NCBI GenBank assembly: GCA_002245135.1
Contig: NGBS01001169.1
Span: forward strand, 122,865 to 186,864
Reading direction: 5' to 3'
DNA length: 64,000 bases
Origin: Proteromonas lacertae
Taxonomy: Eukaryota > Sar > Bigyra > Opalinata > Proteromonadidae
Numbering within the stretch: the stretch's first letter is position 1; the number at the start of each line of letters is the position of its first letter. Positions 50,501 to 62,618 of the stretch are shown here, in pieces. The translations under genes and the position numbers were made by a program. Under the pieces are notes generated by a model. It ran no database searches, had not been told where the DNA came from, and saw only the letters and a list, made by a program, of their open reading frames with translations.

Positions 50501-52522
50501 ATAATAATCATATAATCAATATATATATATACCTCAAATAATTGTGTATATTCTTCAAGAGTAAGTGATAATATAATCTGTGAAAAACTAAATGCACTCT
50601 TTCCAGTTCTATTTAAAAAAAAGTAAAAAATAAATATTAATATAAAAATACTGGTTCATATATCTAAAGCAACAATCCATAAACATCTGTACTCTTTTCA
50701 TCAATATAGGATTAAAACCCATTTGAAAGGACTATTCAACAATATATGATATAAGTAATTAATATCATACTTGTATTCTAGATTGAGTTTGCTTTACTAT
50801 TTTTGTGGGAGAAGGAATAGTTTCAATGTTGTTTATATTCTCATCTATTAATTAATATAATAATAATACAATATATATATATATATATATATACACTTCA
50901 ATGTTACACATTTCAACATTTGTCTATAATCATCTAAATACTTCAACACTTCAGGCATTCCACAATCCCAGTCAACTCGTAGTATCAATTTAATGATTTT
51001 ACTATATGATAATGAATAACGATGATTAACTTCAACCTATTATATGAGATTTAACAATATAATACAATTTTTAGTTTATTATCTTTCTCCAAATCACTAA
51101 CATATTTATTAATCACTCTTCTATCTATCAACATATGATATTTATCTCTCATTCTCCTTTTTAAATCAATATCAGATAATACACCGCATTTCATCACTTC
51201 ATCATAAATATACTTCTTTCTTTCTTCTATATAATTCACTTTATTCTTTACTACTCTTTCTGCTTCATCTAGAATTAATCGAGGAATGAATGAAACTGGA
51301 ACTATTTAACATAACATTACACTATTATATTATTATACAGTCTATTTTGTTGGTTATTTGAGTTTGTCTTATTCCATTTACCATTATTTGAATAGCATCT
51401 ATGAATTTTGCTTTTTTAAATTGATCAATGATAGATTCAATTTGTTTAACTTGAACATTTAAAAACTCTGATAATAACCTAATTGATGTACCATTTACAC
51501 TCACTATTATCATTATTATTATAACAAATTTAAAAATAAATTATAGTATAATTATACAAACAATAATTCTATATATTTGGGATGCTAAAGATAAATTCTT
51601 TGTATATCCACTAAATGATGATTTAATTATCATTCTATCATCTTTTGCGGCAGTCTTTTCAGATTCTTCAACTAGTTTTAATGCACTTTTAGTAATATTT
51701 CCTTGTTTAAAATTACATTTCGTTATTGATGGTCCTTTAAATCTATTTATATAATTATCTTTCCATTCTATATTTTCAAATTGGAATTTTTCTTTTATTG
51801 TCTCTGCTGACATACAATGAGTATTACTTGCCTTTAATAATTCATACACTTTGTCATAAGCAATCTGAAATGGATCTTCCTATAGATATAATAAATATAT
51901 ATTTTATACATTACATTTTGATTTAAACACATTCATCCATACTCTATTAATATTTGTTGTTGCTGTTGATGAAGTTCTTAATAACACTTTATATACTAAA
52001 CCAAGTTCTTCTAAACGAGAGATTGTATAATGAACTTTCTTTTTATCTATTTCTAATAATGAACTTAAATCAGTTAATAATATTCCTTCTTCTCTATGTT
52101 TTGCTATTTCATTTAATACATTCATATCTGAATCCGTTAGATTGTTTATTTTGTTAGTCAATCCCAGTATACTCTCTCTCTTTAATATTGATAATGACAG
52201 AAATGTATTAACTGGTGGATAAACACATGATTTTTTATCTAAACCTTTTCCTAAATGATCTTGAAATATAATATTATCAGACTTCTTCATAATACTCCAT
52301 ATCTTCTTCTTCATAAATTCATCTAAATTAAACCTATTGTATGAAAGAATGTGTTAAAAAATACTTTTTCCTAAATAATTCACATAAAACATTGAATTCA
52401 ACAACAGGGAATCCTTCTGTTGCTAGTATCAACATAAGCTCATTTAACACTTTCTATATAAATATAATATCTTTAAAATATACTTTAGGAGTTATAAACG
52501 TGCTGTTTTTCTGCTCCTGCAT
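47567..52522 (-). CDS. GTF3C1: TFIIIC largest subunit, B-block binding (GTF3C1/TFC3-like)
   Basis: ATG at 52522 (MQEQKNSTFITPK) begins a gene of a dozen or more short exons ending at 47567. Near the N-terminus, NEIAKHREEGILLTDLSSLL plus EIDKKKVHYTISRLEELGLV is the B-block_TFIIIC winged helix. A second extended winged-helix region (51239-51054: IYDEVMKCGVLSDIDLKRRM ... YVSDLEKDNKLKI) is also characteristic. Middle exons are helical; a basic Lys-rich stretch (about 49920-49760) and the last exon with KKRLMPVVEAIQSVKKKRRR follow, and the C-terminus has another winged-helix-like part (NENPGISELNICGLIPTFHP). Estimated 1400-1500 residues. Role: recognises the B box of tRNA gene promoters for RNA polymerase III. 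Individual exon borders in 48450-51300 are only partly checked. Confidence 0.82.
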
Positions 52523-52586
52523 TCAGATAAAAAAGAAAATAGAAAAGGTTTGGCTTGAATATATCAATTTTCATTTTTGTTTTTAG

Positions 52587-52928
52587 ATGGAACGAAGTGA
52601 GTTTTATGCCGAATTAGAGAAGTATCCAAAAGTAAGAGGTGATGATTATTATAATGTCCCATCAGTATGCTTAGCTTCTCTATTTTTTAGGGTTTTAAAA
52701 AACAGGTGTCTTTTCCTCAAGCTCCTTCAACAGAAATTATTCCTACACAAGAAATTTTACTTCATAATCAATTTAAAAATATTGTTCCAATAGAAATTCT
52801 AGATACATTTGTTTCAAAGGTTATAGAAGTATTATTGTTATTTATAATCTAAAATATAGAATGAAAAAAATATAATAAATAAATTATCACTTGATGAACT
52901 AGAAGAATTAACTAAATATTTACAGTAA
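52587..52928 (+). CDS. small protein, unknown
   Basis: Starts at ATG 52587, 64 bp from the divergent TFIIIC start. Three exons joined by a 26-nt intron (about 52667-52692) and a 32-nt intron (about 52829-52860) give about 95 residues: MERSEFYAELEKYPKVRGDD, then GFKKQVSFPQAPSTEIIPTQ, and a C-terminus LSLDELEELTKYLQ. It looks like a small helical protein, perhaps a subunit of a larger complex. No family recognised. Intron removal is needed to keep the frame. Confidence 0.55.
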
Positions 52929-52983
52929 CACTAATTAATTTATTTTAAACATATTTTTTTATATGTTTCAATTATATTTTTTC

Positions 52984-53691
52984 TTATTTAACTATTCCCT
53001 TTTTCATTAATTCCATATGAAGAGTCATTACTTCATTTTCTAAATCTTCTAGTGGGTTAGTTTCAACTTCATTTTCTATTGGAATTGAGGATATAGATTG
53101 TGTAAAGGATGTTGATGAGTTTCTATGAGTATCAATATATGATTTGTCTGATTCAAGTGAAGTATAAAAGAGTTTTTGTAGTTTCATAAACTGATTAAAG
53201 GGATTTGTTAAATTCTCATATGATGATGATGATGGTCGAGATGGTTTATTTGGTTGTTCTATTGATTTTATTACATCTTTGTTTTCTTTTAGTTTCTTAT
53301 GTACTTTATTGTGTTTTATTTTCTTCAAATGTAAATGTGGTATATATTGTGGATTTTTAGATGGTATTATTTTATCCTCTACTGTTTTGGATTTATTATT
53401 GGATTTTCTTGGAGGTGATGTTGATTTTGATCGATTAGGTATTAATGGCTTAGATCTTGATGATAGTGGAGTTGCTGATCTCCTCCTTGACCAATTCTGC
53501 ATTAACACTGTGGGAGGTATACTCTAAGCAAATAATAAGTATTATTAATATACATGTGAGTGTAAATGAACAGATGGATTGCATGATATAGTCACATTAG
53601 GAGTATCCACAGATATACTCTCCAATTCAGTATCCTAACAATATATAATATCAGTTAATACTAATCCGATGTAAGTTTTTCTATGCTCCAT
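52984..53691 (-). CDS. basic Ser/Pro-rich protein, unknown
   Basis: ATG at 53691 (MEHRKTYIGL), then a 27-nt intron (about 53635-53661), an exon with DTELESISVDTPNVTISCNP, a 30-nt intron (about 53525-53554) and the main exon from SIPPTVLMQNWSRRRSATPL. About 210 residues. The centre is strongly basic (LHLKKIKHNKVHKKLKENKD) and Ser/Pro-rich with a likely nuclear localisation signal. The end is a short acidic helix (LEDLENEVMTLHMELMKKG). It is convergent with the small gene before it and head-to-head with the BOLA1-like gene 118 bp away. Family not recognised. Confidence 0.55.
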
Positions 53692-53809
53692 TAGACAAAG
53701 GTATTTATTTACTATTTATCTCTTAAAATCAAAAAATCAAAACATAAATTTAAAAATCAAACAAACCATAATCAAGCATTTTATCAAAATAATTCTTTTC
53801 TGCTTTATC

Positions 53810-54269
53810 ATGAACATATTACATCTTTACAACCACAATATTCTGAATAAATTATATAGATCATTTGCAACACGTAGTTTTTTTCTAGTATAATATTGCT
53901 TTAGAATTAGAAACAACAATGATAAGCAAAATTACCAAAGAATTAAATCCTAAACACATTGAAGTATTGAATGATTGTCAAAATCATGGTTATCCACCAG
54001 TATTCAATTCGAATTAATAAATATTATAGGAGACTGAAGCATATTTTAAAATAATTGTAGTATCTGATAAATTTGAAGGAAAATCAATAATTCAATGTCA
54101 TAGATTAGTCTTATCGACATTGAAAGAAGAATTGGTTAAACCTGTATTACATTTAAAGTTATATGCTTTATAGATTCACTCAATAAGCATTGTTGCAAAA
54201 ACACCAAAGCAATGGGATGATTCTCATCATTTTATTCCTGAAAGCCCTGCTTGTCAAAATTTCACTTAA
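53810..54269 (+). CDS. BOLA1: BolA-like protein, BOLA1-type, mitochondrial
   Basis: Four exons with introns of about 30 nt. The first, from ATG 53810, encodes MNILHLYNHNILNKLYRSFA, rich in Leu, Asn and Arg with no acidic residue: a good mitochondrial presequence. Splicing across a 31-nt intron joins it to TMISKITKELNPKHIEVLND. The BolA fold shows ETEAYFKIIVVSDKFEGKS, QCHRLVLSTLKEEL, HSISIVAKTPKQW and a C-terminal ESPAC matching the SPPC tail of BOLA1. His in the HRLV motif, used with monothiol glutaredoxin GLRX5 to bind [2Fe-2S], is present. Role: mitochondrial Fe-S cluster insertion. Presence suggests a respiring or Fe-S-active mitochondrion. Confidence 0.88.
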
Positions 54270-54323
54270 TTCTAGTTATTTATAAATATATTTTTGGTTT
54301 TGTTTAACACACTTTTTCAAAAT

Positions 54324-54357
54324 GGCTGTTTGAAATTTAAAAATAAATTAAACAGCT
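54324..54357. promoter_or_regulatory. inverted repeat upstream of coiled-coil gene
   Basis: GGCTGTTTGAAATTT and its near complement AAATTAAACAGCT face each other around AAAAAT, 54 bp before the start codon at 54411. A comparable AACAGC...GCTGTT pair precedes the Rac-like gene. It could be a dimeric transcription-factor site; purely inferential. Confidence 0.35.
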
Positions 54358-54410
54358 ATTTTTGAAATTCAAATTTAGAAGAATAAATTATCATATTAAT
54401 CGTTAGCTAG

Positions 54411-57400
54411 ATGGTATTTTAAGGTTATTATATTCTAGGAAGAAGAAAATAATGATTGTATTTCCGTTGCACCTGAAAGCGAGACTGTTATGGAAGTAGA
54501 GAATAGTTTTGATTTAATTATCAAAGAAAAGGATGAAGAAATAGAAAGATTAAAAAGTACAATTGAAGAGTTACAAGAAATTTGTGATCATATCCCCAAA
54601 GAAAGCAAATGTGATAATTGTGAGATTAAAGAACTAGAAGAGAGAATTGCTGTATATAAAATGTCATTTTATTATATAGGATCTATCTGTATATAAATCA
54701 AAGTATGAAGATTCTGAAAAGAAGAATATGCAATTACTTAATCAACAAGAAGAGGACAATAAGATCATTCTTAAACTACAATGTCAAATTACTGAACTAA
54801 ATGAACAACTGATTGATGTAACAGGTAAATCAGATAGACTTCGAGAAACTCAAGAAATTCTAGAAGAAGAAATGCAGAAAACAATCAACTCATATGAAGA
54901 GAAATTGAAGCATTTACAACCACAACAATCATCTGTTGAACAATCTAAAGAAAATAATGAATACATCAATGAAATAAGTCATTATAAGCAATACATTATT
55001 CAACTTGAAAGTGAAATAAATAACCACATTTCAACCAATGAGAATTTGAGACATGAAATAGAAAACTTAAACAAAGATATTGATCATGCAAAATCCGAAA
55101 GATTAGAAGTAGAAAATCAAATGAACTTACATATAGTTGATATGGAAAATATCTTACAACAATCAAGCTATGAAATTGAAACATTAAAGAATGAATGTAT
55201 TAAGCTTACAAGTGAAAATGAGATAATCAAAGAAGAATACAACAATATGATATATAATAAGGATGATATAATTCAGCAGTTGAATGAAAGAATAAGTTCA
55301 TTAAATCAAGAAAATAGTGAGAGTAAGAAAAATGATTCAATGCTATATGAAGAAGAAAAAAAGAATATACTCAACGAATTACAAACTAAATCAGATGAAT
55401 TAGCAGAATTGAGTCAAAAATATGAGATATTATCAAATGAAAAAGAAAATATTGAGAAAATGTTTAGTGATAGTAAAATGAATTATGAAAAAAAGATTAC
55501 TGAATTACAGAATCAAATCAATGAAATTAATCAAAAATCTTTACAAGAAAGTGATGAATTACAGTCAAAAATAGAAGCAATGATAAATGAAAAAGATAAA
55601 AATGAAAATACATTAAATCAACAGATTAGTGAATATGAAGTGAAAATAAATGAATTAATTGCACAGATGAATGACACCAAATGCATTATGGAAATATCTT
55701 ACAATGAACATTTAAGTGAATTTGAGACTAAGATGAAAGAATTATCTTCTCAATTAGATGAAGAATTAAGTCACAATCAACAATTATCTCAAGAAATAGA
55801 TGAATTAAAAACTCAATTAGATAAAGTAAAAGAAGAAAAAGTACAGAATGAGAATGATTACAATAACTTAATAGAATCACAAAAATCAGAATTAGAAAGT
55901 GAAAAAGAAAAAATTGAAGAAGAATACAAAAACAAAACTGAGTTATATGAACAAAAAATAGAAAAACATAAACAAGAAATCGATAGTCAAAACAGTATAC
56001 TGAATAGTAATAAAGAAGAAATTACATCACTTTGTTCAAAGATAACTGAAATAACAAAAGAAAAAGAATCATTGGATGTATTAATAAAAAATACAGTTGA
56101 GAATTATGAAGTAAAAATATCTGATATTCAGAACGAACACAGTGAGAAAATAAACCAACTAAACAGTGAATTAGGAGAAAGAAAAGTAAATGAATCAAAT
56201 TTATTAAATCAAATTCAAGAATATAACCAAAAAATGAATGAGTTGGTATCTCAAATTAACTTTATGAATGAGCAACAAAACATGACTTCACATGATTATG
56301 TCATTAAAATCAATGAATTAGAAAGTAAAATCAATGAAATAACAGGAATGAATGAGAATGAAAAGAACTTAATTAACCAATACCAACAAAAGATTAATGA
56401 TTTTATAACCGAAAGAGATAATATGTCGAAAGAAATAGAAGTAAAAGAATCAACAATATCTGAACTACAGAACAAAATAAGTGAAATAACATCAGCTTAC
56501 AAAGAAGAGAAAAACACTATAATGAATCAATATCAACAACAAATCGATGATGTTACATCCGAAAAAGATAATCTATTCAGTGAAATAGAAGAAAAACAAG
56601 CATCATTAACTGATCTAGAAAATAAAATAGCTGAGATTACATTAGAGAAGGAGAGTTTATCAAAAGAAATAGAGAATAGAGAGTCAACAATTTCTGAATT
56701 AGAAAACAAAGTAAATGAAATTGCATCAAACAACCAAGAGGAGAAGAATAACATGGTTAATCAATATCAACAACAAATGAACAAAATGACTGAAGAAAGA
56801 GATAATCTCTCTAAAGAGATTGAAGAAAAACAATCAACAATTTTAGAATTACAAGATATGATGAAAGATATCTCTACATCATCTGAAGAAGAAAAGAAGA
56901 ATATCATTAGCCAATATGAAAGTCAAATGAACAAAATGACTGAAGAAAGAGATAACTTATCTAAAGAGATTGAAGAAAAGCAATCAACAATATCTGAATT
57001 AGAGAATAAGATGAATGAATTAACAACATCTAACGAAGAAGAGAAGAATAATATGGTTAATCAATACCAACAACAAATGAACAAAATGACTGAAGAAAGA
57101 GATAATCTCTCTAAAGAGATTGAAGAAAAACAATCAACAATTTTAGAATTACAAGATATGATGAAAGATATCTCTACATCATCTGAAGAAGAAAAGAAGA
57201 ATATCATTAGCCAATATGAAAGTCAAATGAACAAAATGACTGAAGAAAGAGATAACTTATCTAAAGAGATTGAAGAAAAGCAATCAACAATATCTGAATT
57301 AGAGAATAAGATGAATGAATTAACAACATCTAACGAAGAAGAAAAGAGCAAATTAGTTAATCAATATCAACAACAAATCAACGATATTACAGTAGAAAGA

Positions 57401-58726
57401 GATAATCTCTCTAAAGAGATTGAAGAAAAACAATTAACAATATCTGAATTAGAGAGAAATATAAATGAATTAGCATCACAAAAAGATAGTTTATTGAAAG
57501 AGGTGACTGTGAAACAATCAACAATAAATGAACAAATATCATCCATAGAAAAATTAAAATCTGATTTAGATGTTTCAATTCAGAAGATTCAATCAATTGA
57601 AATCGAAAAAGATAAAATTGAATCACAATATAAAGATAAATTAAATGAATGTGATAATAGAATAAACGAATTAATAAATGAAACAACAAATATTGAATCA
57701 TTGAATGAAGAAATAAAAACCTTAAAGCAAAACATTGAAGAAAAAGAAATACAAATACATGAACAAAATACAACAATAGAAAATAATGAATGCGAATTAC
57801 ATAATCTTCAAGATTCAGTTAAAAGCTTAACTACACAATTGAGTGAAAAGGATTCTGAAATTGAGAATCTTCAATCTCAAATCTCAAACAGTAAATCAAT
57901 TGATGAATTAACTAAAGAGAATGAAACATTAAATGAAATAGTGAGCAATAAAGAAATTGAAATATTAAACTTAGAGAGTAAATTACAAGAATTATCTGAA
58001 AAAGTAAAAGATTCAGAAAAGAGAGATTCAAAAGTTGTTGAGGATTTACAATCACAAATTGATTCATTAAAAAATGAATTATTATTATCAGATACAGAAC
58101 TGAAAGCTGTATCTGAATTAAAAGAAAAAATAACAAGTCAAAAAGCAGATATAAAGAATCTCACATCTAAATTACAAGAAAAATCAAAAATAATAGAAAC
58201 ACTACAATCAAAATTAAGTACAATTGATGACAACACTGAAAGCTCTAAGCAATTAGATGATAAATCATTGAGAAATGAATATAATGCATTAAAAACTTTA
58301 TATAAATCAGCATTAACAGAATTAGAAACATCTAGACAAAGAGTAGTCAAATTAGAAAAAGTGAAAATGACTCAAGAAATGCTTAATAAATTCAAAGCAG
58401 TTTATGAAAAATATCAAAAAGCTCAAAAACAAATAGCTGAGTTAAAGAAAGAGTTGGAAGATGAAAAATCAAAGAAAGAAGATAAAAGAGAAGCGCAAAA
58501 GAGAAAACAGAATTCACTATTTAGTCCACAAAGACAAACTAAAAGACATTACTCAATTAACTCAGATGACAAAGAGAATGTTCCTTTAAATACAAATGCA
58601 CCACCTCCAATATTAGAACCTGCTGATAAGAAAATAAAAACAAAAAGTGAAAGTCATAATATGGCACATATAGCAATATCAGAGGATGTTTTGAATAATG
58701 AAGAAGCTCAATGCAAAACCCAATAA
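54411..58726 (+). CDS. long coiled-coil protein
   Basis: The coding sequence begins with an exon that is just ATG (54411-54413), immediately followed by a 25-nt intron (54414-54438), then MEEENNDCISVAPESE in frame. A second intron is 54652-54679 (28 nt). About 1420 residues, almost entirely heptad-repeat coiled coil from residue 30 to about 1330 with frequent Glu, Lys, Gln, Ser. One Cys-rich spot CDNCEIKE lies near residue 65. A near-perfect 100-residue tandem repeat lies in the middle. The tail (SLFSPQRQTKRHYSIN, DDKENVPLNT) is basic then disordered, with a KEN-box-like sequence. It resembles centrosomal, golgin or mitotic scaffold proteins; no family is assigned. Confidence 0.75.
56757..57356. 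repeat. two tandem 300-bp coding repeats
   Basis: 56757-57056 and 57057-57356 are almost identical (one difference noted over about 280 bp, in TCAATATC against TCAATACC). Each unit holds two sub-repeats of about 50 residues beginning MTEERDNLSKEIEEKQSTI. More diverged copies flank them (about 56400-56750 and 57357-57480). It is a recent in-frame expansion of the coiled coil. Confidence 0.92.
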
Positions 58727-58850
58727 GTTTTTTTAATATATAAATCCTTTTATTAATCTTTATATGTTTTACAAGTAATTCTTTGTGTTTAATCAATCAT
58801 CATTATGAAATGACATAAATAAATGCTTGAATAGGCTCGGAAAAGAAAAA

Positions 58851-59448
58851 ATGGATGAAACACAAGCAGAGCCACCACCAATTAAAAAAACAATAAAAGA
58901 AATAATGAAAGATGCAGATATGCAAGATAACAAAATTGTATGGTTGTTTGTCTAATATTTTAGAAGAGAAGAAGAACAGATAAGGCAACACCTTCAGAAA
59001 ATATTGAAAATAGCCCTACAACACAAAGATCTCAGTATTTTATTTATATTACGTAGATTATTGAATCGACCTGCTTTAGGTGGACCTAGGATGATTTTTG
59101 TTAATGGAAAAATTGTTGTTGATAAGTCAAATTTAGTATTATGCAATATATAATTGATTTCTAGAATGTTGTTGTTAATGATTTCAATTATGATGTTCCT
59201 TCAAGAAGAAGGGGGAAAGAAAAGTATATCAACTCCTTAAATTATCGATATATAGAGCTCAGGTAACAAAAAAATGGGATGATAAAGAAACAAAACTATT
59301 TTACAAGGTATTAAGACAATGTGGAACTGATTTTTCACTAATGGAGACATTTCTGCCTGGTCGAACGAGAAAAGAAATAAAAAATAAATATAGGAAGGAG
59401 GAAAGGCTGCATAAAGAGCTAATTGAAGAAACATTGTCTATTCGTTAA
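58851..59448 (+). CDS. BDP1: TFIIIB subunit B'' (BDP1), compact form
   Basis: Five exons from ATG 58851 (MDETQAEPPPIKKTIKEIMK), with introns of 22-32 nt, give only about 160 residues. The last exon carries the SANT domain: KKWDDKETKLFYKVLRQCGT, DFSLMETFLPGRTRKEIKNK and EERLHKELIEETL match Bdp1/TFC5. A preceding RMIFVNGKIVVDKSN matches the conserved region N-terminal to the SANT. The protein is much shorter than fungal or animal BDP1, with essentially just the SANT core kept. Role: joins TBP and BRF1 on RNA polymerase III promoters. The TFIIIC subunit is a few kb away. Termination at 59448. Confidence 0.85.
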
Positions 59449-59620
59449 TTTATTTAGTTTTTTTAAGTAGTGTTTGTTTAATTACAATTAATAAAAAATT
59501 CTGAAAGAATAAAATGTGTATAAGATATGTATTTTAAAATGTTTTATAATTAGTTGAAATAATATGCCTATAAGCGTCTATCAAGATATTATATTTTATG
59601 ATTGTGCATCTAGCTAGGAT

Positions 59621-60416
59621 TTACGGATACTCGTCCCTATTATTGTTCCTTCTCAAACCTTCCTTTTTTATCAGTTTCATCCTTCTTGATTTGCTTTTTT
59701 GGAGGTATTCGAACCTTTTTACATTTCTGCAGTATATGCACAGCTTTCCTACCTCGTATTGGTTTCGTTTATAAGAATAACGGATGTAGGAATACATATC
59801 TTTTAGGTGTTTAAGTCTGTCACAAGGGTATAGCTTTTTTGCCTTGTCTTTCTTTGCCTTTGACTTACTTCTTGTACTAACGGAACCTAGCGATGATTCA
59901 CTTTTCTCCCAGTCTACTAATTGGCTAACACTGTCATATTTAGCAATAGCACAGTCTATGCATAGAAAACCATCACAGCCATCTCCAAAGCATTCGACTA
60001 TTGACGAGCTGTTGTAGCACTTTGTACAATTTACTCTCTTTTCTTCTAAAGTCTGATATATTTTTATTGATTTCTCTAGATTCGATATACCATCGTTTTC
60101 TTTATCTATAATTATTTCGTCTCTTATGTCATTGATTTTTTTTGGTTCCGTTTCTGCTCTTTCCGGCTTCTTACTATTTATAGTGATTGTTGGTAGTAAT
60201 TCTGGGAGTTAGCGTATGCATATATACTCTCGAATTGATGGGTATAATAGGATTTTGCAATCCGTCACTGGTTTTGTCATCTACTGAAAGTGGCGGAATT
60301 ATTGGGTTATTAGTGACATTGCTTGAGTCGTTACTAAGCATTGAGGTTGCTGGGTATACCACACATTCCATGCTATCATTAACCTTGTAGAATGCTGATG
60401 AATGTGTACTTTGCAT
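59621..60416 (-). CDS. Cys-rich zinc-finger-like protein, unusual composition
   Basis: A likely start is ATG at 60416 (MQSTHSS), or in the upstream exon ending before 60430. The frame then shifts by splicing near 60225-60172 and continues without a stop to TAA at 59621. The second part has a Cys-rich cluster (VNCTKCYNSS, ECFGDGCDGFLCIDC) and a further pair (KLCIYCR), so a zinc-binding PHD/RING/ZZ-like module is likely, surrounded by basic and acidic stretches. GC content and codon choice (for example GCC, CTG, CGT, ACG usage) are clearly higher than in neighbours. The intron has a CTAAC branch-like sequence. Exact exon border uncertain; the family is unknown. Confidence 0.5.
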
Positions 60417-60766
60417 TTCAAACTGAAAAAAGATACAATGTCGAGCTTTCATCAAGCAAATGAAAAATTTTCTATGCTATAATATCATCATAAAGCTTTC
60501 TTCTAAAAAATTCTTTCAATCACATAAATTAATTATTCATCATTTTTGCAACACAATTAAAAGAAAATATTAGTTATCATATAATGTTTATAATTTTTTC
60601 AACTACTTAATTCATAAAAAAAATATCAATGTCCAGCATCTCTACTAATATCATGAAATGCTTGACAAAATTTTTCATTTTACATGTTAAAATGAGTTAG
60701 AACAAAAATCAAAGCATTTTAAGCTTAAATAAGTAAGCATTAATAATATAATATAGTCAACCACGC

Positions 60767-62577
60767 CTATAATCTACTTTCATAATCGTCATCGCTATAT
60801 AATTCACTTCTCTTACGCTTACCTCTTCTATGTCTCTTCTTAAAGTCATTGCCGCTATATGCAATAAAAATAATTATACAATTCTCCTAAGTGCTTCTTA
60901 AGATACTCATTCCATTCAGTTATCGTTAGAGAATCAACATAACTCCTATCATCAACTCGTAGAAGCAGTAAACCTTCCTTTTTCATTGATTTGATCCAGA
61001 GGATATGGAAGATGACTTCTATTATCTTTGTCACTCCTTGAAATATTTAATTTGGAAATACAATCACATCTAACCCATCAAACTATATATAAGACATAAT
61101 AATAATACACTTCCTAAGTATTTTGGCTGACCTTTCAAGTATCTTACAATATCTTCCTCACTCTTCATTTCTGTTAAAGATTTTACTATAAACATAACCA
61201 TATTAAAAAGATATCTTAATAAATTTCTGCTTCATTTCACCTGTTTCTTTATATACTATACCTTTGCATAACGCATTATTAGTGAATTTTAGGAGAGGTA
61301 ACATATTATAATTCTGTGGCATAATCATTGGAAAATATTCTCTAAAAGTAGGGTAAAAAATAATAAACATAGGAAATATATTAGTATACTCTAAATATGA
61401 AGATAATTTTAAATGCTGTTGTTGTTGTGGTGGTAGTAGTGCTTCACTAGTCTTCTTAACCTTCTTACTTTCATCATCAGATTCATCTTCTTTTCCTTTC
61501 ACTTTCTTATGTCTATGATATGGTCTCTTTGGTTTGACATAATTATATTCTTCATCTGCTTCATCTTCAATAGCTCCATCATCTTTTTCATCACCTATTT
61601 TCTCTTTCTTGTGACTATTAAGTCTGTAAGGACGTCTGCTATAATGACGCCTCTATGTGGCTTTTTATTGCTACAAAAAATAATGCAATAAGGAATTAAA
61701 TATACTTGTCGATTTTTAAAGTCAGGGTTTTTCTAAAAAGAATATATATATATAGTAAAAATATACTTGTTAATAACTCGTTTTAGTGGAATTGTAATTG
61801 TATATGTTCTTGGTTGAGGATTTGAAGTACTAAAAGCAAATAAATAGATAGTGTAAATACTCAACAATACGAAATGCCATTGTTCTATGTTGTTTACAAA
61901 ATGTTTTGAATAAACTTCTATTTAAATATATAAATACATATATATTCGTTATAAAAATACAAATCTTCATCTGTAACTGTATCAGAATAGTCATCTTCAT
62001 CTTCATAGTCATTTTCATCATCTTCCTTGTCAACATCTTTTTCACCTTCTTTACTTTCATCATCACTTTCATCATCATCATCATCTACATCTTTCATATT
62101 CTTCTTTTTCTCATCATTATTTTCTTCATCTTCTTCTACTTTTGCTTTTGTTTTTTCCACTACTTCTTCAACTCTTTTTTCCTCTTTTTTATCTATTCTC
62201 ACAACTCTATTCTTACTTTCTCTTTTATTCTCTATTTCTTCATCTTCTTCTTCATTATACTCTTCATCTTCTATTTTCTTCCTTTTTAATCTTCTTCTTT
62301 CATTTTCTTCTTCCTCATCTTCTTCCATTTGTCTTATCTCTCAGCTTTTATCTTCTCCTCTATCTCTCTTTCAGCTTTCTCTTCTTTTTCTTTTCTTTTT
62401 CTTTCTTTTTCTTCCTCTCTTTTCAATTTCTCCATTCTCCTTCTCATCTTTTCTTCCTGTTTTATTCTTTCTTGTTTGATTCTTTCTTCTCTTTTTTCTT
62501 CTTCTCTTTTCAAGTATTGTTCTTCAGTCAAATCATCACTACTACTACTATCACTCTCAGGTCTATCCTGAAACATC
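60767..62577 (-). CDS. highly charged nuclear-type protein, unknown; frame break near 62333
   Basis: From ATG 62577 (MFQDRPESDSSSSDDLTEEQ) the protein is almost wholly Glu, Lys, Arg and Asp for about 240 residues, with frames joining only if one base is missing or two are skipped at about 62330-62335. Later exons encode FKTFCKQHRTMAFRIV, TSNPQPRTYTITIPLKRVIN, RRPYRLNSHKKEKI and a C-terminal region with LEYTNIFPMFIIFYPTFREY, then EMKSEEDIVRYLKGQPKYLG, EGLLLLRVDDRSYVDSL and a basic end KKRHRRGKRKRSELYS. Introns near 61081-61107 and 61022-61057 are needed. It may be a chromatin or transcription factor. Family not recognised. Confidence 0.5.
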
Positions 62578-62618
62578 AATTTCTTTACTATATATATATA
62601 CAAATATATATATAATAT

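Noticed and set aside
61906-62615. Long plus-strand frames rich in Ser, Phe and Leu
   Set aside because: They are the complement of the Glu/Lys/Arg-rich gene on the other strand and have no protein-like features.
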